DNA of 6,810 bases from Deltaproteobacteria bacterium. GTDB lineage: Bacteria; Myxococcota_A; Polyangia; Haliangiales; Haliangiaceae. The notes under the pieces were generated by a model that made no database searches, had not been told where the DNA came from, and was given only the letters and a program-made list of their open reading frames with translations. A program made the position numbers and the translations under genes. Position 1 is the first letter of the stretch. The number at the start of each line of letters is the position of its first letter. The stretch spans positions 1 to 6,810 of the forward strand of contig JACCYD010001250.1 in assembly GCA_013696695.1 (NCBI GenBank), in the 5' to 3' direction. Of the stretch, positions 1 through 6,026 are shown in pieces.

Positions 1-412
1 CGAAGTAGACCTGCCGGGCATACACGGCGAATTCCGACGGCAAGTGCGAGCTCCGATCGACGAGATCGATCTTCGCGAGCTCGGCCGGCGACGGTGCCGC
101 CGACAGAAACGCGCAATGCACGGTCTCGCTCTTCTTGTACGGGTTGGCCTCGATCGCCGCGGTCCACTCGGCGCGCGTTCGCAGTACGACGGGCACGGCG
201 AACTCTGCCGCCTCCTCGAGCTCGCTCGACAGTTTCGCGATCAGCGTGATGGGGCTTCGCTGATCGTGCATGAACACGACGTTGCCGCTCTGGATGTACG
301 TCGCGACGTTCGATGCGCCGGCACGCTCGAACACCGTGCGCACCGTCTCCATCGGCAGCGAGCGCTTCCCGCCGACGTTGATCGCTCGCAGCAGTGCGAC
401 GTAGGACGGCAT
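1..412 (-). CDS. DUF1697 family protein, C-terminus cut by window edge
   Basis: The first 137 residues of a DUF1697 protein are visible. The family is usually about 175-185 residues long, so roughly a quarter is missing beyond the left edge. The N-terminus (MPSYVALLRAINVGGK, then LPMETVRTVFERAG and TYIQSGNVVF) is the hallmark of the family. The biochemical role of DUF1697 proteins is not established, and they are usually small, soluble cytoplasmic proteins; no signal peptide or membrane segment is seen. The ATG at 412-410 shares one base with the bioB stop codon (TGATG on the coding strand), so it is probably translated by ribosomes terminating on bioB. No separate Shine-Dalgarno site is needed or obvious. 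The assignment to the family is firm; a functional link to biotin is not implied. Confidence 0.93.
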   Translation of the reverse strand, partial: MPSYVALLRAINVGGKRSLPMETVRTVFERAGASNVATYIQSGNVVFMHDQRSPITLIAKLSSELEEAAEFAVPVVLRTRAEWTAAIEANPYKKSETVHCAFLSAAPSPAELAKIDLVDRSSHLPSEFAVYARQVYF

Positions 413-1527
413 CAGTGCGCGATCGGCAGCGAAGGACTGCGACCTGGGACCTGTCGCGAAGCCAGCTTCGTCATGGCCTCGGGATCCGCTGGCACCGCTT
501 CGCCCGACGCGAGCTCGAGCTCGAATCCGGCATCGCGGATCATCTGATGATCTGCATGCGCCGTCGCGCCGCCGGTCGTCAGGTAGCCATGCGTGAAGAT
601 CGAGTTCGCCGGATACAGCGCGAACGCTTGCAGCGCGCGCAGCGTGATCTCGCGGCCCCCCGCGACCCGCAGATCGGTGCGCGGATGCACGAGCCGGAAC
701 ATGCACAGCGAGCGCAGCGCGAAGCCGGGCTCGACGAGCGGATAGCCCTCGAGCGGCGTACCCGGCCGCGCGTCGAGGAAGTTCACCGGCACCGAATCGA
801 CATCGAGGTCGCGCAGTGCATACGCGAGATCGAGCAGATCTTCCTCGCTCTCGCCGAGGCCGACGATGCCGCCACAACACGTGTCCATGCCGGCGCGCTG
901 CGCGATCCGCACCGTCTCGACGCGATCTCGCCAGCTGTGCGTCGACACGATCTTCTCGTAGTGCCGCTCGCTGGTCTCGAGGTTGTGATTGAAGCGATCG
1001 ACACCCGACGCCGCCAGCCGCTGCGCCTTCGCCTCGGTGAGCAGCCCGAGCGACGCGCACAGCTCGATGTCCATCTCCGCCTTGATCCGCGTCGCGGCCT
1101 CGCAGATCACGTCGAGATCGCGCTGCGACGGACCGCGCGTGGCGGTGACCATGCAGTAGCGCTTCGCGCGCGTGGCGAACGCACGGCGCGCGGCGTCGAC
1201 CAGCTCGTCGGCCGACTTGATCGGCGCCTCGCCGCTCGGCGATGCGTGCCGAGCGGGGCCTGTGCCGGCTTCGCCAGTGGGGCCGGCAGCAGCGTGCTTG
1301 CTCGATTGCGAGCAGAAGCCGCAATCCTCCGGGCAGGCACCGAGCTTCGCGTTCTCGAGCACGTGCAACGAGACGCGACGGCCCCAGTGGTGGCGGCGAA
1401 CGCGAAACGCCGCATCGAGCAGCGACAACAGCTCGTCAGCGGGTGCGTGCAACACGGCACGCGCCGCATCGCGAGAGATCACGGAACCCGCGAGGGCTTC
1501 GTCAGCGAGCGAAGACCAGGTCGACAT
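412..1527 (-). CDS. bioB: Biotin synthase (radical SAM)
   Basis: BioB inserts sulfur into dethiobiotin, the last step of biotin synthesis, using S-adenosylmethionine and two iron-sulfur clusters in the cytoplasm. The 371-residue product has the radical SAM CxxxCxxC motif (C65, C69, C72 in CPEDCGFC). It also has the expected ligands of the [2Fe-2S] sulfur-donor cluster: C125 (RYCMVT), C157 (ELCASLG), C217 (CCGGIVGLGE) and R292 (AGGRE). Further family blocks are DRFNHNLETS (about 177-186), VPVNFLDARPGTPLEG (about 246-261) and ANSIFTHGYLTTGG (about 307-320). The start at 1527 is chosen because MSTWSSLADEALAG matches the usual BioB N-terminus, about 64 residues before the first cluster cysteine. 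The frame stays open upstream to 1839, but that part is a shadow of the preceding gene. The protein is longer than the usual 320-350 residues mainly because of a Gly/Pro/Ala-rich insert at about 78-101. No other bio gene lies in the window. Confidence 0.97.
   Translation of the reverse strand: MSTWSSLADEALAGSVISRDAARAVLHAPADELLSLLDAAFRVRRHHWGRRVSLHVLENAKLGACPEDCGFCSQSSKHAAAGPTGEAGTGPARHASPSGEAPIKSADELVDAARRAFATRAKRYCMVTATRGPSQRDLDVICEAATRIKAEMDIELCASLGLLTEAKAQRLAASGVDRFNHNLETSERHYEKIVSTHSWRDRVETVRIAQRAGMDTCCGGIVGLGESEEDLLDLAYALRDLDVDSVPVNFLDARPGTPLEGYPLVEPGFALRSLCMFRLVHPRTDLRVAGGREITLRALQAFALYPANSIFTHGYLTTGGATAHADHQMIRDAGFELELASGEAVPADPEAMTKLASRQVPGRSPSLPIAH
1232..1256. repeat. 9-bp perfect inverted repeat inside bioB
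   Basis: CCGCTCGGC (1232-1240) and GCCGAGCGG (1248-1256) are exact reverse complements separated by a 7-base loop. The hairpin lies within the part of bioB that codes for the extra Gly/Pro/Ala-rich loop (residues about 91-99). Two copies of the palindrome GCCGGC follow at 1264-1269 and 1282-1287, in the same insert. In GC-rich coding DNA a 9-bp stem can arise by chance, but its position exactly in the insert is notable. It could be a relic of a small palindromic element or of replication slippage. Confidence 0.5.
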
Positions 1528-1559
1528 CGGGCGGACGCTATCACGCCCCGCCCCACCGC

Positions 1560-1982
1560 CTACTTCGGCGTCGACTTCATCAGCTGGTTGATCGTCTTGC
1601 CGTTGACGTCTGCCTTCTTGCGATCCGCGACCGCGATCACGAGCGGTCCCGAAACCCAGGCCGCGCCGGTCGTGCTGCCGACCCAGTCGAGGCCGGGTTG
1701 CTCGGCCTTCTTGGCCTCGTCGTCGCTCGGGAACTCGCAGACCACGACGTCGACCTTGTTCACGGTCGCGGCGTTGCAGTCCTTGCCGAACGCCGTCGAC
1801 CCCGTCATTTCTGACGGCGTCAGGCCGGCCTTCTTCCACGCCTCGACGAGCGACTTCTTGGCGTCGGACATCTCGCCGGCCTTCGCGGTCGTAGAGCCGG
1901 GTTCCCCAGTCGCGGCGGGCTCGTCCTTACCGCACGCGGGGACGCCGGCGAGCACGCCAAGGATGATCCAGGTCGCCTTCAT
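1560..1982 (-). CDS. Small putative lipoprotein, function unknown
   Basis: A 140-residue protein with a short positively charged start, a hydrophobic stretch (about residues 5-15) and a lipobox-like VPAC with C17, followed by a low-complexity Ala/Gly/Pro/Thr linker (about 20-36). This is the layout of a lipid-anchored exported protein. The lipobox is imperfect (Val-Pro instead of the usual Leu-Ala/Ser), so soluble periplasmic export is the alternative. The mature part has two cysteines (C69, C82) that could form a disulfide, and a compact domain with AWKKAGL (about 48-54), VDVVVCEF (about 77-84), WVGSTTGAAWVSG (about 100-112) and a C-terminal KTINQLMKS. I do not recognise a named domain. Its ATG overlaps the stop of the upstream His-rich gene (ATGA, 1982-1979), and it ends 32 bases before bioB, so it is probably in the same operon. 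Confidence 0.85.
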   Translation of the reverse strand: MKATWIILGVLAGVPACGKDEPAATGEPGSTTAKAGEMSDAKKSLVEAWKKAGLTPSEMTGSTAFGKDCNAATVNKVDVVVCEFPSDDEAKKAEQPGLDWVGSTTGAAWVSGPLVIAVADRKKADVNGKTINQLMKSTPK

Positions 1983-2734
1983 CGACGACCTCGCTTGCCG
2001 CCCTTGACCTTGTAGCCGCCACCGACGCCGATGCCGACGCCGATATTGACGTTGATGCTCGGCGGCGGCGGCACGTAGATGCCGACGCCGATGCTGCCCT
2101 TGACCTTCACCTTCGGCCCCTTGACGAACACGCCCGGGGTCGCGACGACGACGCCCGGTCCACCGACGTGAACGCCGCCGCCGAAGCCGGCGCGAATCCC
2201 GATCCAGCCGACGGGCGGTTCGACGATCACGCGCGGCCGCGTGTAGACGATCGGCGTGTAGATCGCGTTGATGCCGATGAACGCCGGCCGCGCTTCGAGA
2301 TACACGGGCGGCGGCTCGGCGACATAGAAGTGCGCGTCACCCGCGACCTGGAACTCGGGACCTGGCGGTGGCGCGAACGCGTGGAAGTGCGCGCCATCGA
2401 GATAGCAGAATTCGACGTCGGGCTCCGGGGTGCCGACCACGGCGTGGACGTGGATCGGATGATGGCCCTTGTAGGATTTCTTCGGGCCGTCGTAGCCGTA
2501 CGCGACCGGATCGCCCACGAAGAAGTTCGCGCCGTGATGGTCGCGATACTGGAGCTTGTCCGCCTCGTACACGTGCACGTGCGGGCCCTCGATCTGGCAC
2601 ATCCCTCCGCCATCGCTCTTCGCGACGGGGTGAATGTTGACGTATCGGACCTGCCGCTTGTCAGCCGCGGCGGTGGCCTGGAAGCCGAGCGTCGCGACCA
2701 GGATCGTTGGCCAGCCGATTGATATCTTCCGCAT
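1979..2734 (-). CDS. Secreted His/Gly-rich protein with an internal duplication
   Basis: A 251-residue protein with a signal peptide (MRKISIGWPTILVATLGF, cleavage likely near TAAA at 21-24). The mature N-terminal half contains two similar units. Unit 1 begins CQIEGPHVHVYEAD (C46) and continues GANFFVGDPVAY; unit 2 begins CYLDGAHFHAFAPP (C110) and continues GDAHFYVAEPPPVY. The units are 64 residues apart, each with a conserved Cys and an HxH pair, and GHHPIHVH (90-97) lies between them. Metal binding and a C46-C110 disulfide are possible, but this is inference. The C-terminal part (about 176-251) is made of alternating Gly/Val strands with Pro-rich breaks (VPPPPS) and ends in a basic tail (GGKRGRR). 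No enzyme motif is seen and I do not recognise a named family. It is the first gene of the tightly coupled group leading to bioB. The ATG at 2734 is supported by the signal peptide; no good Shine-Dalgarno site precedes it. Confidence 0.88.
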   Translation of the reverse strand: MRKISIGWPTILVATLGFQATAAADKRQVRYVNIHPVAKSDGGGMCQIEGPHVHVYEADKLQYRDHHGANFFVGDPVAYGYDGPKKSYKGHHPIHVHAVVGTPEPDVEFCYLDGAHFHAFAPPPGPEFQVAGDAHFYVAEPPPVYLEARPAFIGINAIYTPIVYTRPRVIVEPPVGWIGIRAGFGGGVHVGGPGVVVATPGVFVKGPKVKVKGSIGVGIYVPPPPSINVNIGVGIGVGGGYKVKGGKRGRR

Positions 2735-2800
2735 GGCGGCTACCGTCGCCCCATCCGATGTGGGCGTTCAAGCCGCGCGGTGTGTTCCTAGGAGTATCAG

Positions 2801-3178
2801 CTACTTCTGAGGCGCGACCGCAGCCGAAACCTTGAAGATGCGGACGATCTGGTCGAGCTCGGCTGTCAGCTTTCCGGTCAGCGTCATCGGGACTTCCGAC
2901 AGCGCCTCGAGTGGAACCTCGACAACGATCGCTGCGTTGGCCGGGATGTCGCGCTGGAGATAGACCGAGCCCTCGGAGATCGTCGCGCTACCGGCGGCGA
3001 ACGTGTACTCGAGCTTGGTCAGCCGCATCGGGCGTGGCGCCGGGTTAGTCACCTGAACGAACACCACCTCGTGCCGGGGCGCATCTTGAACGCCGATCAC
3101 CCGCATCTGCGGTGACTGGGAGGGGCTACAGGCGGCGGCGAACCCGAGCGCGATGAGGAAGGCAAGGCGGCTGATCAT
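2801..3178 (-). CDS. LEA14-like (LEA type 2) small lipoprotein
   Basis: A 125-residue protein with a classic lipoprotein signal: MISRLAFLIALGFAAAC, lipid-anchored cysteine C17, and Ser at +2, which by the rule known from enterobacteria favours the outer membrane. The mature part (about 25-122) looks like one LEA14/WHy-type beta-sandwich: a VFVQVTNPAPRPMRLTKLEY segment, then VYLQRDIPANAAIVVEVPLEAL, then a final strand pair around TLTGKLTAEL and IVRIFKVSA. Bacterial members of this family are small periplasmic or lipid-anchored proteins of largely unknown role. The gene lies 66 bases upstream of the His-rich gene on the same strand, so it may be the first gene of that operon or a separate unit. 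The domain call is from pattern memory and is moderately firm; the lipoprotein call is firm. Confidence 0.85.
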   Translation of the reverse strand: MISRLAFLIALGFAAACSPSQSPQMRVIGVQDAPRHEVVFVQVTNPAPRPMRLTKLEYTFAAGSATISEGSVYLQRDIPANAAIVVEVPLEALSEVPMTLTGKLTAELDQIVRIFKVSAAVAPQK

Positions 3179-3194
3179 ATCGAACGAGTTGACG

Positions 3195-3222
3195 ATTATG
3201 CGGGCGCTGTGCCAGGGCGCAA
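3195..3222 (-). promoter_or_regulatory. Candidate sigma-70-type promoter for the LEA14-like gene
   Basis: On the minus strand, CATAAT (3200-3195) matches the -10 consensus at five of six bases and stands out in GC-rich DNA. A weak -35, TTGCGC (3222-3217), lies 16 bases before it. Transcription would begin near 3188, only about ten bases before the ATG at 3178. That would give a very short leader and fits the lack of a Shine-Dalgarno site there. The -35 box matches poorly, so this is only a candidate. Confidence 0.35.
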
Positions 3223-3320
3223 CTTATTGCAAGCACACGCAGGTGCCGCCGAAACCCACACTCGGCGTTCACGATCCCGGACGGTAGTGTCGTGGCGGGT
3301 CCACGTGTAACGTCGGCTCC

Positions 3321-3782
3321 GTGAAGATCGAAAAGGGCTTTCGAGTGACCTTGAAGGTCGATCTCTCCGTCGTCGACGGAGCCTCGCTCGAAAAGAGCAC
3401 CGTGGAGTACATCCAGGGCGCAGGTACGTTACTGCCTGGCCTCGAAGCAGTGCTCGTCGGTCTCGAGAAGGGCGCCAAGCGCGAGGGTGTGATCAAGGCC
3501 AAGGACGCCTTCGGCGCGATGCAGCCGGTGAAGAAGGTCAAGCGCAGCGAATTCCCGAAGGACGCGAAGCTCGTCGTCGGCGAAAAGTTCGCAGGCAAGG
3601 CCGAGAACGGGATGAACGTGATCCTCCTGATCGAGCAGGTCACGGATTCCGAGGTCACGGTGAAGTATCTGCACCCGCTCGCCGAGAAGGACATCAAGTA
3701 CGCGGTCGAGGTCGTCAACGTCAGCGATCCGCGCCCGCCGCCGATGCCCGGCGCTGCGTTCGAGCTCGAAGAAGACAAGTAA
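3321..3782 (+). CDS. SlyD-like FKBP-type peptidyl-prolyl cis-trans isomerase
   Basis: A 153-residue protein of the SlyD-like branch of FKBP prolyl isomerases, which catalyse proline isomerisation and act as folding chaperones in the cytoplasm. The FKBP half-domains are visible: MKIEKGFRVTLKVDLSVVDG at the start, then YIQGAGTLLPGLEAVLVGLEKGAK (about 30-53, cf. the SlyD pattern YLHGxGxLIxGLExAL). The insert-in-flap chaperone domain follows at about 66-117 (DAFGAMQPVKKVKRSEFPKD onward), then the closing LHPLAEKDIKYAVEVVNV (117-134, cf. NHPLAGxxLxFxVEV). No signal peptide and no His/Cys-rich nickel-binding tail; the C-terminus is short, Pro-rich then acidic (ELEEDK). The GTG start is chosen because MKIEKG aligns with the normal SlyD start; there is no convincing Shine-Dalgarno site. 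The next gene begins one base after the stop, so the two are probably co-transcribed. Confidence 0.93.
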   Translation: MKIEKGFRVTLKVDLSVVDGASLEKSTVEYIQGAGTLLPGLEAVLVGLEKGAKREGVIKAKDAFGAMQPVKKVKRSEFPKDAKLVVGEKFAGKAENGMNVILLIEQVTDSEVTVKYLHPLAEKDIKYAVEVVNVSDPRPPPMPGAAFELEEDK

Positions 3783-3783
3783 C

Positions 3784-4545
3784 GTGCACGCGCGGCGGCT
3801 CTACGCTCATCGCGGTGCGGCGGCGGAGCGTCCAGAGAACACGCTTCTCGCGTTCGAGCGCGCCGTCGAGATCGGCGTCGATGCGCTCGAGATGGATCTC
3901 CAGATCACGCGCGATGGTCAGCTGATCGTCGTGCACGACGAGAGCTGTGCGCGGATGACCGCCGCGCAGCTCGTGTGGTCGCAGCTCGATCTCGTGGATG
4001 CGCGTGCACTCGATGTCGGCTGGGGCTTTGTCGCGCCCGACGGCACGCGTCCATTCGCCGGCAAGGGCATCGGCGTGTCGACCTTCAGCGAGATCCTCGA
4101 CGCGTTTCCCGCGATGCAGATCAACGTCGACATCAAGCAAGCACCGGTCGAGGCCGTGCTCGAGGTGATCCGCGCGAACAAGTCAGAGGATCGCGTGACG
4201 GTCGCGAGCTTTCAGACCGGCGCTGCGATCGCCGTGCGTCGCAAGGGCTACGGAGGTGCGACCGCGCTGTCGCAAGGCGAGGTGCTCTCGCTGCTCTCGC
4301 TACCCGCGCTGCTGTGGCGCCAGTTGCCGTTCACCGGCACTGCGGCGCAGGTGCCCACGCATCACCGCATGGTCCGCTTCGACCGTCCGACGTTCATCGC
4401 CAAGTGCCATAGCGTCGGGCTCCGCGTCGACTTCTGGACGATCGACGATCCCGCGGAAGCCGCGCGCCTGATCGCGCTCGGCGCTGACGGAATCATGACG
4501 AACGACCCTGCGGCGATCCGCCCCGTCGTTCATCCGACTTCGTAG
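3784..4545 (+). CDS. Glycerophosphodiester phosphodiesterase
   Basis: A 253-residue GDPD-family TIM-barrel enzyme that hydrolyses glycerophosphodiesters (deacylated phospholipids) to glycerol-3-phosphate and an alcohol. Visible motifs: AHRG (H9, R10) with PENT (E18, N19), the metal-binding EMD (E36, D38), VVHD (H51), INVDIK (113-118, with catalytic-region K118), FWTIDD (217-222) and the closing GADGIMTNDP (233-242). No signal peptide, so it is probably cytoplasmic, like UgpQ rather than periplasmic GlpQ. The stretch after VVHD (ESCARMTAAQL) is slightly shorter than the usual DRTTxGxGxV loop, but the key residues are present. The GTG start lies one base after the stop of the prolyl isomerase gene and just ahead of the LYAHRG core. 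The start is inferred from that fit and from the coupling; no Shine-Dalgarno site is evident. Confidence 0.95.
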   Translation: MHARRLYAHRGAAAERPENTLLAFERAVEIGVDALEMDLQITRDGQLIVVHDESCARMTAAQLVWSQLDLVDARALDVGWGFVAPDGTRPFAGKGIGVSTFSEILDAFPAMQINVDIKQAPVEAVLEVIRANKSEDRVTVASFQTGAAIAVRRKGYGGATALSQGEVLSLLSLPALLWRQLPFTGTAAQVPTHHRMVRFDRPTFIAKCHSVGLRVDFWTIDDPAEAARLIALGADGIMTNDPAAIRPVVHPTS

Positions 4546-4555
4546 CGGCGCCGCT
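4544..4555. repeat. 12-bp perfect palindrome on the phosphodiesterase stop codon
   Basis: AGCGGCGCCGCT reads the same on both strands and includes the last two bases of the TAG stop codon. It is not followed by a T-run, so it is not an intrinsic terminator. It may be a chance product of high GC or a protein-binding site. Confidence 0.4.
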
Positions 4556-4631
4556 GGATCGGCTGTGACTCTCCCGGCAATTGGCGGCGTCGGGCTGCCC
4601 AGAGCCGGCGAACCTCGACAGTAGGCCTTGC

Positions 4632-4660
4632 AGGGGGTGCCACCATGGGGCAATTTCCCC
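4632..4660 (+). promoter_or_regulatory. Possible regulatory leader before inositol-phosphate synthase
   Basis: AGGGGG (4632-4637) sits 7 bases before an ATG (4645-4647), a plausible initiation site. That frame runs 61 codons to 4830, out of frame with the synthase start at 4686 and overlapping it by 145 bases. Right after the ATG comes GGGGCAATTTCCCC (4647-4660), which can form a 4-bp GC stem. Together these could let translation of a short upstream frame, or folding of the leader, affect synthase translation. The encoded peptide (Arg/Ser-rich) looks like a frame shadow, so only a regulatory reading is offered. Confidence 0.2.
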
Positions 4661-4670
4661 TCTCTCTTCG

Positions 4671-4676
4671 AGGAGA
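4671..4676 (+). promoter_or_regulatory. Ribosome binding site of inositol-phosphate synthase
   Basis: AGGAGA, a strong Shine-Dalgarno match, lies 9 bases before the ATG at 4686. It decides that start over the earlier in-frame codon at 4581, whose extra 35 residues do not resemble the family. Confidence 0.75.
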
Positions 4677-4685
4677 AGTCGCAAT

Positions 4686-6008
4686 ATGGCACTCAAGAAA
4701 GGCGTCACCGTCAAGCCGGCCTCCGGCAAGCTCGGCATCCTGCTTCCCGGCATGGGTGCGGTGGCGACAACGTTCATCGCCGGCGTCCAGGCGATCCGGA
4801 AAGGCATCGGCAAGCCGATCGGCTCGCTGACCCAGATGGGTCACATCCGGCTCGGCAAGCGCACCGACAACAACTCGCCGGCGATCAAAGACTACGTCTC
4901 GCTCGCCAACCTCGAAGACATCGTGTTCGGCGGCTGGGACATCTTCCCGGAGAACGCCTACCAGGCGGCGATCAAGGCCGGAGTCCTCGACGAGCACAAG
5001 CACTTGCTCCCTCTCAAGGCGGAGCTCGAAGCGATCAAGCCGATGACCGCCGTGTTCGAGCAGGCGTACGTCAAGAAGCTCAACGGGCCCAACGTGAAGA
5101 AGGGCACGTCGAAGATGCACCTCGCCGAGCAGCTGATGGAGGACATCAAGAACTTCAAGGCCACCAACGGCTGCGATCGATTGATCGCCGTGTGGTGCGG
5201 CTCGACCGAGGTCTACCGCATTCCGAGCGAGGTCCACTCGTCGCTCGCGAAGTTCGAAGAGGCGCTCCGTGCATCGCACGACGACATCGCGCCGTCGCAG
5301 ATCTACGCGTACGCGTGCCTCAAGATGGGCGTGCCGTACGCCAACGGTGCACCGAACCTGTCGGTCGATACGGCTGCGCTACTCGAGCTCGCTCGTCAGC
5401 AGGGCCTGCCGATCACCGGCAAGGACTTCAAGACCGGCCAGACGCTGATGAAGACGATCCTCGCGCCCGGCTTCAAGGCGCGCATGCTCGGTCTCGAGGG
5501 CTGGTACTCGACCAACATCCTCGGCAACCGCGATGGTGAAGTGCTCGACGATCCCGAGTCGTTCAAGAGCAAGGAAGTCTCGAAGCTCGGCGTCATCGAT
5601 CACATCCTGCAGCAGGAGCTCTACCCGGACCTGTACGGCAACATCAGCCACGTCGTCCGCATCAACTACTACCCGCCGCGCGGCGATGCGAAGGAAGGCT
5701 GGGACAACATCGACATCGTCGGTTGGCTCGGCTACCCGATGCAGATCAAGGTCAACTTCCTCTGCCGTGACTCGATCCTCGCGGCGCCGATCGTCCTCGA
5801 TCTCGCGCTGTTCATGGACTTCGCGCATCGCGCGGGCATGAGCGGCATCCAGGAGTGGCTGTCGTTCTACTGGAAGAGCCCGATGACGCCGGACGGCCTG
5901 TACCCGGAGCACGATCTGTTCATCCAGCTCATGAAGCTGAAGAACACGCTCCGCTACACCAAGGGTGACGATCTGATCACCCACCTCGGCGCCGAGTACT
6001 ACGACTAG
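4686..6008 (+). CDS. ino1: Myo-inositol-1-phosphate synthase
   Basis: A 440-residue enzyme that converts glucose-6-phosphate to 1L-myo-inositol-1-phosphate, with NAD as a recycled cofactor, in the cytoplasm; it is the entry step to inositol lipids and other inositol compounds. Visible features: the Rossmann NAD-binding stretch GILLPGMGAVATTFIAGV (17-34), FGGWDIFPENAY (81-92), VWCGSTEVYR (169-178), YANGAPNLSVD (218-228), GKDFKTGQT (245-253), STNILGNRDG (275-284), FKSKEVSK (293-300) and CRDSILAAPIVLDLALFMD (360-378). The lysines of DFKTGQT and SKEVSK lie where the family has its catalytic lysines. The length fits bacterial forms, which are shorter than the roughly 510-530 residue eukaryotic enzymes. 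A good Shine-Dalgarno site supports the start. The upstream gene, 140 bases away, is a glycerophosphodiesterase, so a shared role in inositol phospholipid turnover is possible. Identification is firm. Confidence 0.97.
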   Translation: MALKKGVTVKPASGKLGILLPGMGAVATTFIAGVQAIRKGIGKPIGSLTQMGHIRLGKRTDNNSPAIKDYVSLANLEDIVFGGWDIFPENAYQAAIKAGVLDEHKHLLPLKAELEAIKPMTAVFEQAYVKKLNGPNVKKGTSKMHLAEQLMEDIKNFKATNGCDRLIAVWCGSTEVYRIPSEVHSSLAKFEEALRASHDDIAPSQIYAYACLKMGVPYANGAPNLSVDTAALLELARQQGLPITGKDFKTGQTLMKTILAPGFKARMLGLEGWYSTNILGNRDGEVLDDPESFKSKEVSKLGVIDHILQQELYPDLYGNISHVVRINYYPPRGDAKEGWDNIDIVGWLGYPMQIKVNFLCRDSILAAPIVLDLALFMDFAHRAGMSGIQEWLSFYWKSPMTPDGLYPEHDLFIQLMKLKNTLRYTKGDDLITHLGAEYYD

Positions 6009-6015
6009 CCTCGGT

Positions 6016-6019
6016 AGGA
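6016..6019 (+). promoter_or_regulatory. Ribosome binding site of the small membrane protein gene
   Basis: AGGA lies 7 bases before the GTG at 6027 and supports that codon as the start. The other nearby GTG (6022) is in another frame and too close to the site. Confidence 0.6.
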
Positions 6020-6026
6020 TCGTGAC

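Noticed and set aside
1528..1839. N-terminal extension of bioB to a start at 1839
   Set aside because: The extra 104 residues overlap the lipoprotein gene out of frame and are Arg/Gly-rich; the family N-terminus begins at 1527.
394..2007. Long plus-strand open frame of 537 codons
   Set aside because: It lies opposite bioB and the lipoprotein gene; the translation is Arg-rich and low in family-like motifs, typical of an antisense shadow in GC-rich DNA.
2168..2722. Plus-strand open frame of 184 codons opposite the His-rich gene
   Set aside because: Asp/Arg/Val-rich shadow with no signal peptide or motif; the minus-strand gene has a clear signal peptide and an internal repeat.
4581..4597. Sigma-54-like promoter before the synthase (TGGC...GC)
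   Set aside because: The spacing between the GG and GC elements does not match the required ten bases.
4573..4608. GC-rich inverted repeats (CCGGC/GCCGG, GGGCTGCCC) as a terminator after the phosphodiesterase gene
   Set aside because: Stems are short (3-5 bp) and not followed by a T-run; not enough to call a terminator.
4581..4685. In-frame extension of the synthase to 4581
   Set aside because: The extra residues do not resemble the family, and a strong ribosome site sits just before 4686.
4530..5279. Minus-strand open frame of 249 codons opposite inositol-phosphate synthase
   Set aside because: Shadow of a firmly identified gene; no recognisable motif.
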